This document shows positions 36,655-45,582 of a stretch of 64,000 nt of DNA, one piece after another. The DNA is from Massilia phyllostachyos (lineage in GTDB: Bacteria > Pseudomonadota > Gammaproteobacteria > Burkholderiales > Burkholderiaceae_D), in NCBI RefSeq assembly GCF_021044825.1, contig NZ_JAJNOC010000007.1, positions 62,001-126,000 of the forward strand, read 5' to 3'. Each line of letters starts with the position of its first letter. Within the stretch, counting starts at the first letter, position 1. The notes under the pieces are model-generated. The model was not told where the DNA came from and ran no database searches. It was given only the letters and a program-made list of their open reading frames with translations. The position numbers and the translations under genes were made by a program.

Positions 36655-38499
36655 ATGGAAGAACTGCTGCCGTACTACGAAAGCGAACTGGGGTTCCTGC
36701 GCCGCTACTCGCGCGAATTCTCGGAGCGCTACCCGAAGATCGCCGGACGCCTCCTGATGGGCGGCGAGGTGTGCGAGGACCCGCACATCGAACGCATGAT
36801 CCAGGCTTTCGCCCTGCTCAATGCGCGCGTGGCCAAGCGCCTGGACGACGACTACCCCGAATTCACCGAAGCGCTGTTCGCGGTGCTGTACCCGCACTAC
36901 CTGCAGCCGTTCCCATCGTGCTCGATCGTGCAGATGGACTACGCCGCGGCCGCCAGCCAGCTGAGCAGCGCCACCCGCGTCGAACGCGGCACCGTGCTCA
37001 CCAGCCGCAAGGTGCGCGGCGCCGACTGCAGTTTCAGGACCGCCTATCCGGTCACGGTGGCGCCGGTCGCCTTGACCGCGGCCGGCTTCAACCCGATCCT
37101 GGAAGCGCCTGCCGCGGTGCGCCTGCCGCCCGGCGCCGGGGCCGGCATCAGCATCACCCTCACCGGCAGCTCGCCCCAGGCCGGCCTGCGCCAGCTTGGC
37201 CTCGGCAAGCTGCGCGTCTTCCTCGACGGCGAAGCCTCGTTCTGCGCCGCGCTGCGCGACGCGCTGTTCATGCGCAGCGTGTCCGCCTGGGCCGAGGACG
37301 GCGCCAGCGGGCGCTGGATCCAGCTCGACGCCGTGCCCCTGCTGCCGGCCGGCTTCGACGAGGCGGACGGCCTGATCGACTTCCCGGCGCGCTCGCACGC
37401 GGCCTACCGCCTGCTGACCGAATACTTCAGCTTCCCGGAAAAATTCAACTTCGTCGACATCGATACCGACGCCTTGCTCGCGCGCCTGCCGCCAGGGTGC
37501 CGCGCGGTGACCCTGCACCTGGCGGTGTCAGGCATTCGCGCCGATTCGAACCTGGCGCGCATGCTGGGCACCTTGTCGAACCAGAACCTGCGCCTGGGCT
37601 GCACCCCGGTGGTCAACCTGTTCAGGAAGCGCGGCGAACCGATCCGCCTGACCCACACCAGCGCCAGCTATCCGGTGGTGGCCGATGCGCGCCGCGCGTT
37701 CGCCTACGAGGTGGTGTCGATCGATTCGGTCAACCTGGTGCGCCAGACGCCGCAGGGCGAATCGATCGTCCGGTTCCGCCCCTTCTATTCGCTGCGCCAC
37801 GGCCAGACCCCGGAAAAGAACGGCCACTACTGGGTGATGCGGCGCGACCCGACGGTGGCGCTGCAAAGCCCCGGCTACGAGACCGAGATCTCGATCGTCG
37901 ACATCGACTTCGACCCGGCCGCGATCGAGACCGACACCCTGAGCCTGGAGCTGACCTGCACCAACCGCGACCTGCCGGCGCTACTGCCCTGGGGCCAGCG
38001 CGGCGGCGACCTGTTCATGGAGGGCGGCGCGCGCGTCGGCGCCATCACCTTCCTGCGCAAGCCGACCATCTCGCAGCGCTTCGAGCAGGGCGGCGGCGCG
38101 CACTGGCGCCTGATCTCGCACCTCTCGCTGAACCACCTCTCGCTCAGCGAGGGCGGGGTCGAAGCCTTCCGCGAGATGCTGGCCATGTACGACCTGCCGC
38201 GCTCGCCCGCCTCGCAGCGCCAGGTCGGCGGCATCGCGGCCATCGCCTACAAGGCGACCCACGCCTGGCTGCCCGGGAACCCCTTCGCCAGCCTGGTGCG
38301 CGGCATGGAGGTGCGCCTCGCCATCGACGAGGAAGCCTTCGTGGGCAGCGGCATCCATGCCTTCGCCCACGTGGTGGAACGTTTCCTGGGCCTGTACGTG
38401 CACGCCAACAGCTTCACGCAACTGGTGGTCGTGTCCAGCAAAACCGGAGAAGAGCTATTCAAATGCAGCCCCCGAAGCGGCGATTCGAGCCTGCTGTAA
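36655..38499 (+). CDS. tssF: T6SS baseplate protein TssF
   Basis: The 614-residue protein begins MEELLPYYESELGFLRRYSREFSERYPKIAGRL (conserved TssF start; about 20 residues are diagnostic) and contains HIERMIQAFALLNARVAKRL, EALFAVLYPHYLQPFPSCSI, LTEYFSFPEKFNFVDI and FRPFYSLRH. Two TssF copies with one TssG form the baseplate wedge core. The start abuts the tssE stop and its end overlaps tssG by 37 bp, which shows tight translational coupling. Confidence 0.96.
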   Translation: MEELLPYYESELGFLRRYSREFSERYPKIAGRLLMGGEVCEDPHIERMIQAFALLNARVAKRLDDDYPEFTEALFAVLYPHYLQPFPSCSIVQMDYAAAASQLSSATRVERGTVLTSRKVRGADCSFRTAYPVTVAPVALTAAGFNPILEAPAAVRLPPGAGAGISITLTGSSPQAGLRQLGLGKLRVFLDGEASFCAALRDALFMRSVSAWAEDGASGRWIQLDAVPLLPAGFDEADGLIDFPARSHAAYRLLTEYFSFPEKFNFVDIDTDALLARLPPGCRAVTLHLAVSGIRADSNLARMLGTLSNQNLRLGCTPVVNLFRKRGEPIRLTHTSASYPVVADARRAFAYEVVSIDSVNLVRQTPQGESIVRFRPFYSLRHGQTPEKNGHYWVMRRDPTVALQSPGYETEISIVDIDFDPAAIETDTLSLELTCTNRDLPALLPWGQRGGDLFMEGGARVGAITFLRKPTISQRFEQGGGAHWRLISHLSLNHLSLSEGGVEAFREMLAMYDLPRSPASQRQVGGIAAIAYKATHAWLPGNPFASLVRGMEVRLAIDEEAFVGSGIHAFAHVVERFLGLYVHANSFTQLVVVSSKTGEELFKCSPRSGDSSLL

Positions 38500-39560
38500 T
38501 CCAGCGCCTGTTCGCCCAGCCGCAGCGCTTCCAGTACTTTCAGGCGGTGCGCCTGCTCGAACTCTGGTTCAAGCGCCACGGCCTGGTCGGCGCCGGCGCG
38601 GTCGCGCGCCACCTGCGTTTCGAGAACTCTACCCGCCTGAGCTTCCCGGCCAGCGAGCTGGAAGCGCTGCGCGCCGACCCGCCGGAGGCGGCGCCGGGCC
38701 GCGTTGTACCTGAGGGCGAAGAGGCGCCGCGCCTGCAGTACATCCGCATCACGCCGGCCTTCATGGGCCTGCTGGGCGGATCGGGCGCGCTGCCGGCCCA
38801 CTACACCGAGCGCATCGCCGGCCAGGTGCTGCACGATAAGGACGAGGCGCCGCGCGCTTTTCTGGACACCTTCTCGAACCGCTCGCTGGCGTTGTTCTAC
38901 GAAGCCTGGCGCAAGTACCGGCTCGAGCTGAAGTACCAGGTCGAGGGCCGCGACGGCTTCCTGCCGCTGCTGCTGTCGCTGGCGGGGCTGGGCCCGCAGG
39001 CGCTGCGCCGGCGCTTCATCGACGAGAGCCACGGCGAGCTGCTGGACGAATCGATCGGCTACTTCGGCACCAGCATCCGCCACAAGCCGGCGTCCGCGGT
39101 GCAGATCGCGCGCGTGCTGTCCGAGTACTTCGGCGAGCAGGTCAGGGCCGAGCAGTTCGTCGGGCGCTGGTACGACGTGCCAGAGGAGCAGCAGAGCCGC
39201 CTGGGGTACGGGGCGTCGCTGCTGGGCGCGGGCGCGATGGCGGGCACCCGCGTGTGGCAGCGCGACCTGTGCATGCGCATCGTGGTCGGCCCGCTGCGGC
39301 GCAGCCGCTTCGATGCCTTTCTCCCGGGCGGCAAGGCGGCGCGGGCGCTGTCCAGCATGCTGTCGATGATGACCGGCGTGACGCTCGAATACGAGATCCA
39401 GCTGGTGCTGCACGGCGAAGACGTGCGCCCGACCCTGCTCGACCCCGAGAACGGCATCGGCGCCGGCCGCCTCGGTTGGGACAGTTTCATGGTGAGCGCC
39501 GAACAGGACTCGCCGATGCCGGACCGTGACGACGTGCGCTACGACGTCCACGCGCTATGA
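38463..39560 (+). CDS. tssG: T6SS baseplate protein TssG
   Basis: The ATG at 38463 lies inside the 3' end of tssF and gives 365 residues, the usual TssG length. Conserved parts are FQYFQAVRLLELWF, LRFENSTRLSFPASEL, FMGLLGGSGALPAHYTE, FLDTFSNRSLALFYEAWRKYR, and the C-terminal EYEIQLVLHGEDV and RLGWDSFM. It is the wedge partner of TssF and TssE. Confidence 0.96.
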   Translation: MQPPKRRFEPAVIQRLFAQPQRFQYFQAVRLLELWFKRHGLVGAGAVARHLRFENSTRLSFPASELEALRADPPEAAPGRVVPEGEEAPRLQYIRITPAFMGLLGGSGALPAHYTERIAGQVLHDKDEAPRAFLDTFSNRSLALFYEAWRKYRLELKYQVEGRDGFLPLLLSLAGLGPQALRRRFIDESHGELLDESIGYFGTSIRHKPASAVQIARVLSEYFGEQVRAEQFVGRWYDVPEEQQSRLGYGASLLGAGAMAGTRVWQRDLCMRIVVGPLRRSRFDAFLPGGKAARALSSMLSMMTGVTLEYEIQLVLHGEDVRPTLLDPENGIGAGRLGWDSFMVSAEQDSPMPDRDDVRYDVHAL

Positions 39561-39600
39561 CACTACCGATTAATCCTATCGACCTGCAAGGAACCTCGGC

Positions 39601-42234
39601 ATGAGCCTGAACCTGAAGACCCTGATCGGCAAACTGAACGACACCTGCCGCAATGCCGCCACCCGCGCCGCCGGGCTGTGCGTGGCCGCCGGCCAGTACG
39701 AGGTCGATCTCGAGCACCTGTTCCTGGCGCTGCTGGAGCAGCCGAAGAGCGACTTCGCCATCATCGCGCGCCAGAGCGGCATCGCGGCCGGCATGCTGGA
39801 AGCCGATTTGCAGGCCGAGGTCGCGCGCCTCAAGACCGGCAATACGCGTACGCCCGTGTTCTCGGCGCGCCTGCCCAAGCTGTTCGAGCACGCCTGGCTG
39901 ATCGCCTCGCTCGACATCCCGGCCGGCCGTCCCGCCGCGATCCGCAGCGGTCACCTGCTGCAGGCGCTCTTGAGCGATCCGGAACTGTCGCAGCTGGCCT
40001 ACCGCGGCTCCAGGCTGTTCGACCGCTTCGACGTCGACCAGATCAAGCACAATCTCGACAAGCTGGCGGCCGGCTCGCAGGAAGCCGTGAGCGTGGAGCC
40101 GAAAGCCGAGGAAGGCAGCGACCCGGTCGGCGAGCTGACGACGGGCGCGGCATCGAAGACGCCGGCGCTCGACCAGTTCACCACCAACCTGACGCAGCGC
40201 GCGCGCGACGGCAAGGTCGACCCGGTGATCGGGCGCGACATGGAAATCCGCCAGGCGGTCGACATCCTGATGCGGCGGCGCCAGAACAACCCGATCCTGA
40301 CCGGCGAGGCGGGCGTCGGCAAGACCGCCGTGGTCGAGGGGCTTGCCCTGCGCATCGCCCAGGGTGACGTGCCGGACGTGCTCAAGGGCGTCGAGATCCA
40401 CACCCTCGACATGGGCCTGCTGCAGGCCGGCGCCTCGGTGAAGGGCGAGTTCGAGAACCGCCTCAAGAACGTGATCGACGAAGTGAAAAAGAGTCCGCAC
40501 GCGATCATCCTCTTCATCGACGAAGCCCACACCATGATCGGCGCCGGCGGCGCCGCCGGCCAGAACGACGCCGCCAACCTGCTGAAACCGGCGCTGGCGC
40601 GCGGCGAACTGCGCACCATTGCGGCCACCACTTGGGGCGAGTACAAGAAGTATTTCGAAAAGGATGCCGCGCTGGCGCGCCGCTTCCAGGTGATCAAGGT
40701 CGAGGAGCCGAGCGAGGAACTGGCCTGCGCCATGCTGCGCGGGATGGCGCCGCTGATGGAGCAGCATTTCGGCGTGCGCATCTACGACGAGGCGATCACC
40801 GAGGCAGTACGTTTATCGCACCGCTATATCATGGGCCGCCAGCTGCCGGACAAGGCGATCAGCGTGCTGGACACCGCCTGCGCCAAGGTGGCGCTGGGCC
40901 AGAACGCGACGCCGGCCCCCATCGAAGACACGGCGCGGCGCCTGGAACGGATCGAGGCCGAAGCCGCCGCGCTCAGGCGCGAGCAGGCCAGCGGCAGCCA
41001 GCATGGGGCGCGCCTCGAGGAGCTGGAACGCGAGGCGGCGTCCCTGCAGGACCGGCATGCCACCCTGGGCGCGCGCTGGGAAAGCGAAAAGGCGCTCAGC
41101 AGCCGCATCGTGGAAGCGCGCCGCGCCATCGAGGCGGGCGAGGGCAAGGGCGGGGATGTGCAGGCGCTGGCGGTAGAACTGCGCGCGCTGCAGGGCGAGA
41201 CGCCGATGGTCCCGGTGCAGGTCGACGGCCATGTGGTGGCCGAGATCGTCGCCGGCTGGACCGGCATCCCGCTCGGGAAGATGGTCAAGGACGAGATCAA
41301 GACCGTCCTGAACCTGAAGCCCATGCTGGAAGAACGCGTGATCGGCCAGCCGCATGCGATCGAGGCGGTGGCCCAGCGCGTGCGCACCGCGCGCGCCAAC
41401 CTGGACGACCCCAACAAGCCGAAAGGCGTGTTCCTGTTCGTCGGCCCCTCGGGTGTCGGCAAGACGGAAACCGCGCTGGCGCTGGCTGACGTGCTGTATG
41501 GCGGCGAGCGTAAACTCATCACCATCAACATGAGCGAATACCAGGAAGCGCACAGCGTCTCCGGCCTGAAAGGCTCGCCCCCGGGCTACGTCGGCTACGG
41601 CGAAGGCGGCGTGCTGACCGAGGCGGTGCGGCGCACCCCCTACAGCGTGGTGCTGCTCGACGAAGTGGAAAAGGCGCACCCGGACGTGATGGAGCTGTTC
41701 TTCCAGGTCTTCGACAAGGGCGTGATGGACGATGCGGAGGGGCGCGAGATCGACTTCCGCAACACCATCATCATCCTGACCTCGAACGTCGCGTCCAGCG
41801 TGATGATGCAGGCCTGCCTGAACAAGGCCGAGGAAGCGCTGCCGGCGTCCGATGCGCTCGAAGAGATGATCCGGCCTTATCTCGTCAAGCAGTTCAAGCC
41901 GGCCTTCCTGGGCCGCCTGAAAGTCGTGCCCTACTATCCGCTGTCGGACGACGTGCTGGCCAACATCATCGAGCTGAAACTGCGCCGCATCGGCGAGCGC
42001 ATCGCCGCCAACCACAAGGCCGCCTTCGAGTACGACGAGGCGCTGGTGGAAGCGGTGCTGGCGCGCTGCACCGAAGTCGATTCCGGCGCGCGCAATGTCG
42101 ACAACATCCTGAACGGCACCCTGCTGCCGGAGGTGGCGGAGTCGGTGCTGGCGCGCATGGCCGAGGGCGGGGCGATCGAGCGCATCGCGGTGACCGCCGA
42201 TGCGGACGGCAAGTTCAGCTACGCGATTGCCTGA
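39601..42234 (+). CDS. tssH: T6SS sheath-recycling AAA+ ATPase TssH (ClpV)
   Basis: The 877-residue protein is a class-I Clp ATPase. An N-terminal double-repeat domain (residues 1-150) binds the contracted TssC. The first AAA module has Walker A GEAGVGKT (235-242) and Walker B ILFIDEAH; a coiled-coil middle region follows (about 430-520), and the second AAA module has Walker A GPSGVGKT (about 615-622) and SVVLLDEVEKAH. The LIGKLN start and ClpV-type N-domain distinguish it from ClpB. It disassembles spent sheaths. Two small unknown genes follow at once. Confidence 0.97.
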   Translation: MSLNLKTLIGKLNDTCRNAATRAAGLCVAAGQYEVDLEHLFLALLEQPKSDFAIIARQSGIAAGMLEADLQAEVARLKTGNTRTPVFSARLPKLFEHAWLIASLDIPAGRPAAIRSGHLLQALLSDPELSQLAYRGSRLFDRFDVDQIKHNLDKLAAGSQEAVSVEPKAEEGSDPVGELTTGAASKTPALDQFTTNLTQRARDGKVDPVIGRDMEIRQAVDILMRRRQNNPILTGEAGVGKTAVVEGLALRIAQGDVPDVLKGVEIHTLDMGLLQAGASVKGEFENRLKNVIDEVKKSPHAIILFIDEAHTMIGAGGAAGQNDAANLLKPALARGELRTIAATTWGEYKKYFEKDAALARRFQVIKVEEPSEELACAMLRGMAPLMEQHFGVRIYDEAITEAVRLSHRYIMGRQLPDKAISVLDTACAKVALGQNATPAPIEDTARRLERIEAEAAALRREQASGSQHGARLEELEREAASLQDRHATLGARWESEKALSSRIVEARRAIEAGEGKGGDVQALAVELRALQGETPMVPVQVDGHVVAEIVAGWTGIPLGKMVKDEIKTVLNLKPMLEERVIGQPHAIEAVAQRVRTARANLDDPNKPKGVFLFVGPSGVGKTETALALADVLYGGERKLITINMSEYQEAHSVSGLKGSPPGYVGYGEGGVLTEAVRRTPYSVVLLDEVEKAHPDVMELFFQVFDKGVMDDAEGREIDFRNTIIILTSNVASSVMMQACLNKAEEALPASDALEEMIRPYLVKQFKPAFLGRLKVVPYYPLSDDVLANIIELKLRRIGERIAANHKAAFEYDEALVEAVLARCTEVDSGARNVDNILNGTLLPEVAESVLARMAEGGAIERIAVTADADGKFSYAIA

Positions 42235-42236
42235 CG

Positions 42237-43013
42237 ATGGAAGACGCGCGCCATCCATTCCATGACGACGCCGTCTACCTGATCGACACCGCCAGGTCGA
42301 GCGCGCAGCAGCCGGTGACCTGTTACGACGAGATCGACCGGGTGGTGCACACTTTCGAGGACGGTGTGCTGGAAATCGGGACGGATTACACGGATTACCG
42401 TTCCTATCACCTGGCGCTCGCCGGCGATGCCCTGCGTGTCGTGCTGCGCATTCCGGACGGCGAGCGCAGTGACGAATACGCGCTGGACGAGGACGACGAG
42501 GAAGACCTGTCGCAGCGCCTGGCCCGGGTCGCGCGGCCGATGCGGCTGGCCGAGCGGCTCGAGCGGATTGACGTGGCCGCGCTGTGGGACGAGACGATGG
42601 CGGCGCTGTTCCGCCACGATCCCGTCGACGCGGCGCCGCAGGATGCGTTCGCGCGCGAGGACCTGGCAGGCGCGATCCACGCCGTGCTGGCGCAATCGAG
42701 CCGCCTGGCCGGCTGGGAGTGGAAGACCTTCGGCGAAGAAGGGGTGGCTGAGGTCAATGCATTGCTGGGCGCCGCGCTGCCGTATGCGAGCGCCGAGGAA
42801 TCGCGCCGGGTGTTCCGCAGCGACGACTTTTCCGGCGCGGTGCTGGCCTGGTTCGACCGGCGCCTGGCGCCGCTGGGCTGGACCCTGGCGGCCATCTCGC
42901 CGTTCGACGAATACCAGTCGTTCGCGCTGCTCCGGCGCGAGAACGCCGGGGAGGTGCGTTCCCTGTTCGAGCAGCTCGGCGTGCAGTCGATGGCGGCCGC
43001 GCCGGCCGCGTAG
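42237..43013 (+). CDS. Unknown acidic cytoplasmic protein appended to the tss operon
   Basis: The 258-residue protein starts 2 bp after the tssH stop and ends with a TAGTG overlap to the next gene, so it is part of the tss operon. It is acidic (EYALDEDDEEDLSQRL), has no signal or membrane helix, and I do not recognise a family with confidence. The C-terminal half (LAGWEWKTFGEEGVAEVNALLG, WTLAAISPFDEYQSFALLRRE) suggests a mixed alpha/beta fold reminiscent of small DUFs linked to immunity or accessory functions. With the next gene it may be an accessory pair. No function is assigned. Confidence 0.7.
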   Translation: MEDARHPFHDDAVYLIDTARSSAQQPVTCYDEIDRVVHTFEDGVLEIGTDYTDYRSYHLALAGDALRVVLRIPDGERSDEYALDEDDEEDLSQRLARVARPMRLAERLERIDVAALWDETMAALFRHDPVDAAPQDAFAREDLAGAIHAVLAQSSRLAGWEWKTFGEEGVAEVNALLGAALPYASAEESRRVFRSDDFSGAVLAWFDRRLAPLGWTLAAISPFDEYQSFALLRRENAGEVRSLFEQLGVQSMAAAPAA

Positions 43014-43756
43014 TGAATGTGGTCTGGCTGTACCGGCACCACGCCGCCGACGACATCATCGCGTTCGATGACGCGACCGGCCGTTGGGAACCGGCGCCGG
43101 AAGAGGGGGCGCCGCCGGCCGGGGCCATGACGCTGGTCCAGCGCATCGGCGAACCGCTCCGGGGCAGCTATACCATCGAGGACGGGCGGCGCTATTGCTG
43201 CTACTGGACGGCGGGCGAGGAGCTGGTGTTCAGGGAGCCGTCCGGGCGGCGTTTCAGCCTGTTTCGGCGCGACGCGCGCGGCCGCATCGTCGACCTGATG
43301 CCCAGCGTGAGCGCCGACCTGATTGACGCGGTGCATGGCGACGGCAGCCCGCTCCCCAACATGAGCACCTTCAGCCTGCGCGATTGCTTCACCCCTGCGC
43401 CGCTGATCGAGGTGACTTACGACTCGGGCAAGTACCTGCTGCTGTATTCGGTCAGCCTGTTCACGTATGTGCCGGACGAGGACCTCGGCGACTGGGATTT
43501 CTTCGTGGCGCTGCGCCGGGCCATCGACGAATTGAAGCTGGTCGCACGCGTGCATGCCCTTGGCGTGGACATGCCGCCGGAGGAGCTGGCCGGGTGGGGG
43601 ATCGTTGCCGCTCCCACCGGGGCCGCGTGCCCCGCGCCCGGATGGTATATCGCGGCCGAACGCATCGCCTTGCGTTGCCGGCCCGCCGCCGGAGAACGCC
43701 TTCCGGATATCGACGGTGACCGTGGACTGTGGGTATGGGTAGGGGCAGGGGCATGA
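43013..43756 (+). CDS. Unknown protein at the end of the tss operon
   Basis: The start is GTG at 43013, sharing one base with the preceding stop. The 247-residue protein has no signal peptide or membrane helix. It contains aromatic-rich beta-like stretches (YCCYWTAGEELVFREPSGRRFSLF, YLLLYSVSLFTYVPDEDLGDWDFFVALRRAID) and ends in ERLPDIDGDRGLWVWVGAGA. I do not recognise it. It is convergent with tssA (19-bp gap) and is the last gene of the plus-strand operon. Translational coupling to the preceding unknown protein suggests they act together. Confidence 0.65.
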   Translation: MNVVWLYRHHAADDIIAFDDATGRWEPAPEEGAPPAGAMTLVQRIGEPLRGSYTIEDGRRYCCYWTAGEELVFREPSGRRFSLFRRDARGRIVDLMPSVSADLIDAVHGDGSPLPNMSTFSLRDCFTPAPLIEVTYDSGKYLLLYSVSLFTYVPDEDLGDWDFFVALRRAIDELKLVARVHALGVDMPPEELAGWGIVAAPTGAACPAPGWYIAAERIALRCRPAAGERLPDIDGDRGLWVWVGAGA

Positions 43757-43775
43757 ACCCGTGGCCGGCCGCGCA

Positions 43776-44792
43776 TCAACCGTCCTGCTGCTGCACCCCC
43801 AGCATTTCCTCGATGTGCGCCAGCGAAGCCGAATCCTTGACGACCGAACGCAGCCAGGTGTGCAGGTCCTGTTCGCCGGCATTGGCCGCCTTGTCGGCGA
43901 AGTAGGATACCGGGCTGTGCGGCTCGGTGCGGCGGAAGAAGTCGGCGATGGCGCGCAGCTGGGTGATGGCTTGCTGGCGGGTCGTGATCGCGCCCGGCGG
44001 ACCGGCCGGCGCCGCCGCCGCTTGCGGCTGCGCTGTGGACGGCGTACCCGTCGAGGCTTGCTGCGCCGGTGCGGCCGTTGCCGGCTCGTCCGGCGCCGGC
44101 ATGGTGCGGATCAGGTCCTGCACCGCGTCGCGCGCGGCGACAAAGGCCGGCGCCTCGTTGCCGAGGCGCGCGTCGGCCGCGCGTTCCAGGTCGAGCAGCG
44201 CGTCCATGCAAGCCTGGGCGCCCGCGGCAAAGGCACTGCGGAAGGCGGTGCTGGCGGCGCGGCGCGCCGCTTCCATCTCGGCCAGGCGGCGGCCGTCGTC
44301 CAGGTTGGCCTTGCGCGCGACGTCGAAGTCGAGCAGGGTCCAGGCGCTGCCGTTGCCGTCGGTGACCGGGATCTCCTTCAGCAGGCCGGGGATGCGCGCC
44401 AGGATCCAGGCCAGGTTGCCGATGCGCTGCTCCTGGTCGCCGTCCTCCGCTTCCGGGTACAGTCCCTGGTCCCAGAAGCGTTCCACCAGGCCGCCGACCA
44501 CGCGCAAGCCCTCGGCCAGCCCCGCCAGGTAATGGCGCTTGGCGGCCGCCTCGGTCAGCCACACCCCCAGGCGCAGGTCCTTGCTGGTATTGGAAAGCAG
44601 GGCGCTGCTGCGCTTGACGACGAAATCCCAGTCGGCTTCCTTCAGTTCGGTCACCCATTCGCCCTGGTCGAGCGAAGGGTCGTCGAACTTGCGGGCGTGG
44701 ACGATGGCGTCCATGTCGGCGGAAAAACTCAGGTCGGCGCCGGCGGGGCGCTCCGGGCTGATGGGCTGAAGGAGGTCTTCGGCGTTGAACAT
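43776..44792 (-). CDS. tssA: T6SS assembly protein TssA (ImpA family)
   Basis: The 338-residue protein has the ImpA N-terminal domain (LLQPISPERPAGADLSFSADMDAI, WDFVVKRSSALLSNTSKDLRLGVWLTEA, GLYPEAEDGDQEQRIGNLAWI), a Pro/Ala/Thr-rich linker at about residues 230-265 and a short C-terminal domain (ITQLRAIADFFRRTEPHSPVSYFADKA). TssA primes and caps baseplate and sheath assembly; the short C-terminal domain places it among the TssA forms that stay at the baseplate rather than the distal end, by inference. It is the last gene of the minus-strand tagX-tssA operon. Confidence 0.93.
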   Translation of the reverse strand: MFNAEDLLQPISPERPAGADLSFSADMDAIVHARKFDDPSLDQGEWVTELKEADWDFVVKRSSALLSNTSKDLRLGVWLTEAAAKRHYLAGLAEGLRVVGGLVERFWDQGLYPEAEDGDQEQRIGNLAWILARIPGLLKEIPVTDGNGSAWTLLDFDVARKANLDDGRRLAEMEAARRAASTAFRSAFAAGAQACMDALLDLERAADARLGNEAPAFVAARDAVQDLIRTMPAPDEPATAAPAQQASTGTPSTAQPQAAAAPAGPPGAITTRQQAITQLRAIADFFRRTEPHSPVSYFADKAANAGEQDLHTWLRSVVKDSASLAHIEEMLGVQQQDG

Positions 44793-44809
44793 GCGTGATC
44801 CTTGTGCTT

Positions 44810-45580
44810 TTACTGTGCGATGCGGAATTCGATGCGGCGGTTGCGCGCCCGTCCCTCGGTGGTGTCGTTGCTGGCCACCGGACGGTCCGAGCCCTGGCCG
44901 GACGCGGTGAGCAGCTCGCCGTTGATGCCGTGGCTGGCCATATAGGCCTTCACCGCCTCGGCGCGCGCCTGGCTCAGGCCCTGGTTGGTGGCGCGCAGGC
45001 CGACGTTGTCGGTGTGGCCGATGATCTCGACCTTGCGCCCTTTCACCTTCTGCATGGCGGCGATCATCTCGTCCAGGATCGCCCGCCCGCTGGGCGTCAG
45101 GGCCGCCTTGCCGCTTTCGAATTCCACCACGCGGTTGGCCAGCGCGCTGTCCAGGATGCCCTGCTCGTTGCTGGACACGCGCAGGCCGTTGTTGACGGTG
45201 TAGGTCGGGTTCAGGCTGGCGGCGACGTCGCCCGCGATCTTCTGGCGCAGGCCCTCGTTGGCGACTTCGCCGCGCAGGCTGACCGTGGTGCCGTCGATCT
45301 TCAGCTGGCCGCGGCTGATCTGCTTCAGGTCGGGCGACAGCAGCTTTTGCACATAGCCGTTCCAGTTGGCCGGCACGGCCACCTGGCCGATCGCGATCTG
45401 GTCGACCACGCGCTCGGCGCCGTACAGTTCGCGCAGGCGCGCCAGCACGGCGGCCTTGGTGGCTTCGTCGGGGACGGTGCCGGCGGCCAGCACCTGGCCG
45501 GGTTGCGGCGCCTGGGCCAGTGCCGGGTCGGCGACGCCGAACAGCAGCGCCAGCAGGAGGGGAGGGAAGAATCGTGCCAT
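44810..45580 (-). CDS. OmpA-family peptidoglycan-binding protein with BON-like domain
   Basis: The ATG at 45580 starts a 256-residue protein with a signal peptide (cleavage near ALA, residue 22). Residues about 85-135 (LKIDGTTVSLRGEVANEGLRQKIAGDV) resemble a BON-type or YiaD-like domain, and residues 145-256 form an OmpA C-terminal domain with FESGKAALTPSG, VEIIGHTDNVG, NQGLSQARAEAV and GRARNRRIEFRI, which binds peptidoglycan. Because TssL lacks an OmpA domain, this protein probably anchors the membrane complex to the wall, as TagL does elsewhere. It lies between tagF and tssA with gaps of 2 and 17 bp. Confidence 0.87.
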   Translation of the reverse strand: MARFFPPLLLALLFGVADPALAQAPQPGQVLAAGTVPDEATKAAVLARLRELYGAERVVDQIAIGQVAVPANWNGYVQKLLSPDLKQISRGQLKIDGTTVSLRGEVANEGLRQKIAGDVAASLNPTYTVNNGLRVSSNEQGILDSALANRVVEFESGKAALTPSGRAILDEMIAAMQKVKGRKVEIIGHTDNVGLRATNQGLSQARAEAVKAYMASHGINGELLTASGQGSDRPVASNDTTEGRARNRRIEFRIAQ

Positions 45581-45582
45581 GT

